NCBI GenBank assembly: GCA_007713455.1
Contig: VMRT01000016.1
Span: 124,001 to 188,000 of the forward strand
Length of the DNA stretch: 64,000 bases
Source of the DNA: Pseudomonas sp.
GTDB lineage: Bacteria > Pseudomonadota > Gammaproteobacteria > Pseudomonadales > Pseudomonadaceae
Direction of reading: 5' to 3'
Shown: piece by piece, positions 61,767-64,000 of the stretch
How positions within the stretch are numbered: position 1 is the first letter of the stretch
How the letters are laid out: each line of letters begins with the position of its first letter
Position numbers and translations under genes: made by a program
Notes under the pieces: generated by a model
Seen by the model: the letters and a program-made list of their open reading frames with translations, nothing else
Told to the model about the DNA's origin: nothing
Database searches by the model: none

Positions 61767-63493
61767 CAGACCCCTACCATGATCGGGTTGGAATAGAAGC
61801 CATCCGGATCACCCGGCGGCTCTTCGAATTCAGAGGCGGTCGCACGGGCTACGGCCATGAGCAACGCCAGCACGCCATCGATCTTTTCGCTTTCGCGATC
61901 CTTGGCGATCTGGCTCAGGCCGTTGAACTTGGAGGTGAGCTTCTTGGCGTTCGAGATCATCCAGTCCATGACCGGGTTTTCCTCGTGCACCAGCTCGCCG
62001 GTCAGCACCAGGTTCTCCGTCTCGATGATTGGCGCGGTGAAGGTGGTCGGGTTCTGGCCGATCTCGACCATGGGCACGCCCTTCTCCATCAGCTTCTTGG
62101 CGAAGTACGGGGCGAACTTGGGGTCGTAGTCGACCTCTTCCACCGCGAACTCCTGCAGGAAGCCAGGCTTGATCACCTTGTCGGGGTCGTTGGGGTCGCG
62201 CTGGCCGGCGATGGCATCGCCGATCACGTCGAAGTCAGTCGCGTTGCCGGGCGTGATGTGCAGGTACCCAGCCGCCGCCCACTTGAGGTAGTGCTTGTTC
62301 TCCGGGAGGTTGGCCTGATGCTCGTTCTGGTAGAAGCGCCAGAAGGCGAAGTACTTGCCCTCTTCGCGAAACACCAGGCACAGCGCGGCGATGTCTCGGC
62401 GCTCGGCGAGGTCTAGCCCGATCCAGCAACGTTTGCCGCGGAAGTCCTCAAGGCTCAGCCCCTTGCGCTCACAGCGGCGCCAGTCCGCCAGAGGGAGCCA
62501 CTTGGCGCCGCCGCTGAGCCAGATGTTCAGGCGCTTGGTCTTGAACTCGGGCTGTTCGGACGGGAGACGAATGGCGCTGTTGCAGGCGTCCCGCAGGCCT
62601 TGTTCGTAGACCGAAACGCCGAGGTTGGGGTTAGCCTTGATCCACTCGTTCGGCTCTTGCCACTTATCCGGATCGTCGACGGTGTAGATGATGGCGAGGA
62701 ATTCGTCGTCATCGAAAACACCCTCGAGCACCTTCTCGGCGTAGCCGTGGAGTTCGAAGCCAGGGCCACGAAGGTTCACGCCGGCCGTGGTGATCATCCA
62801 CATGAGCCATTGGCGGCGCGCACCAGTACCGGAGCGGATCACGTCAATGATCCCAGCGTCCGGATGGGCATGGACTTCGTCGAGGATCGCGCCGTGCGGG
62901 TTGAGGCCGTCCAGCGACTTGCTGTCGCGACCCAGCGGTTTGAAGGTGTCCGCCTTGCCGCGTATGAACAACTCCCCGCGACGATCAGCAATCTTGCGGC
63001 GTAGGCCCGGGCTGCTGCCGACCATGCGCACCGCTTCGTCGTGCGTGATCTTGGCCTGATCCATTTTGGTGGCCGCGGTGTAGACCTCGGCGCCGCCCTC
63101 GCCATCAGCGAAGAACAGGTAGAGGCCTACTCCGGAGAGCTTGGTGCTCTTGCCGTTCTTGCGGGGCACTTCCTCCCACACGCGGCGGAAGCGGCGAGTG
63201 CCGTCGGCGCGCATCCAGCCGAAGGCGAGCGCGACCCAGAACTGCTGCCAGAGTGAAGGCACGAACTGATGGCCAGCCCACTCGCCTTTCGAGTGGCGCA
63301 GGAACAGGAAGAACTCTAGCGCGTGCTGGGCGTGATCCTCGCTGAACCATAGGCCGCGTTTGTGGCCATCCTGCAGGTCGCGGTAGTGGCGCTCGACCGC
63401 CAGCCGCGTCCACTTGCAGACGGGGATTTCGCCGGCCATGACCTGGCGGCCGTAGAGGTCCCAGTCAAAGGTGCGTTCAGTCTTCTCCACCAT
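61766..63493 (-). CDS. Terminase large subunit
   Basis: A 575-aa DNA-packaging motor. The ATPase Walker A-like motif is EVPRKNGKSTKLSG at about residues 108-121, and Walker B with the catalytic glutamate is HGAILDEVHA near 200-208. The C-terminal nuclease domain starts with the acidic WIGLDLAERRDIAALCLVF. It overlaps the small subunit gene by 17 bases. I chose ATG 63491-63493 (MVEKTERTFDWDLYGRQ), as residues upstream are only the shared overlap. Confidence 0.94.
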   Translation of the reverse strand: MVEKTERTFDWDLYGRQVMAGEIPVCKWTRLAVERHYRDLQDGHKRGLWFSEDHAQHALEFFLFLRHSKGEWAGHQFVPSLWQQFWVALAFGWMRADGTRRFRRVWEEVPRKNGKSTKLSGVGLYLFFADGEGGAEVYTAATKMDQAKITHDEAVRMVGSSPGLRRKIADRRGELFIRGKADTFKPLGRDSKSLDGLNPHGAILDEVHAHPDAGIIDVIRSGTGARRQWLMWMITTAGVNLRGPGFELHGYAEKVLEGVFDDDEFLAIIYTVDDPDKWQEPNEWIKANPNLGVSVYEQGLRDACNSAIRLPSEQPEFKTKRLNIWLSGGAKWLPLADWRRCERKGLSLEDFRGKRCWIGLDLAERRDIAALCLVFREEGKYFAFWRFYQNEHQANLPENKHYLKWAAAGYLHITPGNATDFDVIGDAIAGQRDPNDPDKVIKPGFLQEFAVEEVDYDPKFAPYFAKKLMEKGVPMVEIGQNPTTFTAPIIETENLVLTGELVHEENPVMDWMISNAKKLTSKFNGLSQIAKDRESEKIDGVLALLMAVARATASEFEEPPGDPDGFYSNPIMVGV

Positions 63494-64000
63494 CAGTCTT
63501 GCCGCCCGGAATGGCGCGCAGCCCCATCCGCGCCTTGCGCTGGCGGAACTGCTCGATAGGGTCATCGCCGAACAGATCGCCCTGCGGCGTCGTCTGATCG
63601 GCCTTGAGCTTCTGGAAGCTGGGGATGGTCAGCGCCGCTTCGGGCAACCACTTGAGCAGCTCGCGCTTGTAGTCGCGTGCGACGTAGTAGGCCTGGTGCG
63701 GCTGCTCGTAGCCGTTGGGCGTCTTGACGTAGTAGCTGCCGTTGTCGCGCTTGAGCTTTTCGAGGAACTCTTCCTGGGCGACCCAGTTGCAGAACGTCTT
63801 GCAGATGACGGTCATCAGCAGACCGTCGGTGCGATGGATCAGCCCGTACTCCTCGAGCGCCGAGGTGACGTGCTCCCAGAGCTTCTTTTCCTTGGCGTTG
63901 AGTTTGACCGGCGGGGCCGGAGCCTCGGCGGCGATGGTCTGGGTGGTGGATTCCTCGGCTGAGCCCAGGCCACCCTCAATAACTTTCGGGTATGCATGGT
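63477..64000 (-). CDS. Terminase small subunit, P27 family, N-terminus cut by window edge
   Basis: A frame open from the right edge to 63477. The ATG at 63813-63815 is an internal methionine: upstream the frame continues to the edge with clearly coding sequence (LNAKEKKLWEHVTSALEEYG then LIHRTDGLLMTVICKTFCNW). This is the P27-type small terminase pattern. At least 173 residues are present, and the start lies outside. It recognises the packaging site on phage DNA. Confidence 0.9.
   Translation of the reverse strand, partial: HAYPKVIEGGLGSAEESTTQTIAAEAPAPPVKLNAKEKKLWEHVTSALEEYGLIHRTDGLLMTVICKTFCNWVAQEEFLEKLKRDNGSYYVKTPNGYEQPHQAYYVARDYKRELLKWLPEAALTIPSFQKLKADQTTPQGDLFGDDPIEQFRQRKARMGLRAIPGGKTDGGED

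Noticed and set aside
63477..63815. Small terminase starting at the ATG at 63815 (112 aa)
   Set aside because: The frame continues upstream to the window edge with clearly coding P27-type sequence, so that ATG is internal.

Overview
The window looks like a G+C-rich gammaproteobacterial chromosome, most likely a Stutzerimonas (Pseudomonas stutzeri group) strain. This rests on the layout of the cobalamin cluster, the periplasmic nitrate reductase operon napEDABC, an E. coli-type bd oxidase operon, NhaD, and the character of the prophage genes. It is recognition from sequence; no database search was possible.

Region 1 (1-11821, minus strand) is the late, aerobic-type cobalamin assembly operon. 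Transcription enters through a cobalamin riboswitch (about 11822-12016) ahead of a BtuB-like receptor. It then reads an unassigned membrane protein, cobO, cobB, bluB, a BtuF-like binding protein, cbiB, the threonine-phosphate decarboxylase, cobQ, cobU, cobT, the alpha-ribazole phosphatase and a truncated cobS. Most junctions are ATGA/GTGA overlaps, so translation is tightly coupled.

Region 2 (12171-28898) is housekeeping: a class III metallophosphoesterase, the NhaD antiporter, two tandem NlpC/P60 lipoproteins, a sirtuin, the bd oxidase operon cydP-cydA-cydB-cydX-ybgE, a Tag-like glycosylase, a DAHP synthase, ttcA, a DnaJ-related protein, two Yip1-like membrane proteins, a SprT-like protein and an MFS exporter. 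The DAHP synthase follows an attenuator: one aromatic-rich leader peptide, a strong terminator, then a second aromatic-rich small ORF.

Region 3 (29091-38967) holds napEDABC, dcd, a cold-shock gene, apbC, metG, a CWC-domain small protein, an RsuA-family pseudouridine synthase and tRNA-Gly(CCC).

Region 4 (about 38970 to beyond 64000) is the late half of a siphovirus-like prophage, mostly on the minus strand and read from the right edge: small and large terminase, portal, ClpP-like protease, HK97 capsid, connectors, tail tube, frameshifted tail chaperones, tape measure, tail tip and fibre proteins, endolysin and nested Rz/Rz1. A SRAP gene sits at the left end. Integration and immunity genes would lie outside the window.

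The most interesting element is a cassette at 52605-55159 inside the tail genes. A 48-aa Arc-like protein (TTG start, missed by ordinary ORF calling) runs straight into an AntA-type antirepressor. A larger Arc/Mnt-like protein is divergent from them. Between the two lie three regularly spaced ACCTnnnAGGT-type operators, two of them inside the spacers of face-to-face promoters. The arrangement matches the immI (mnt / arc-ant) switch of phage P22.
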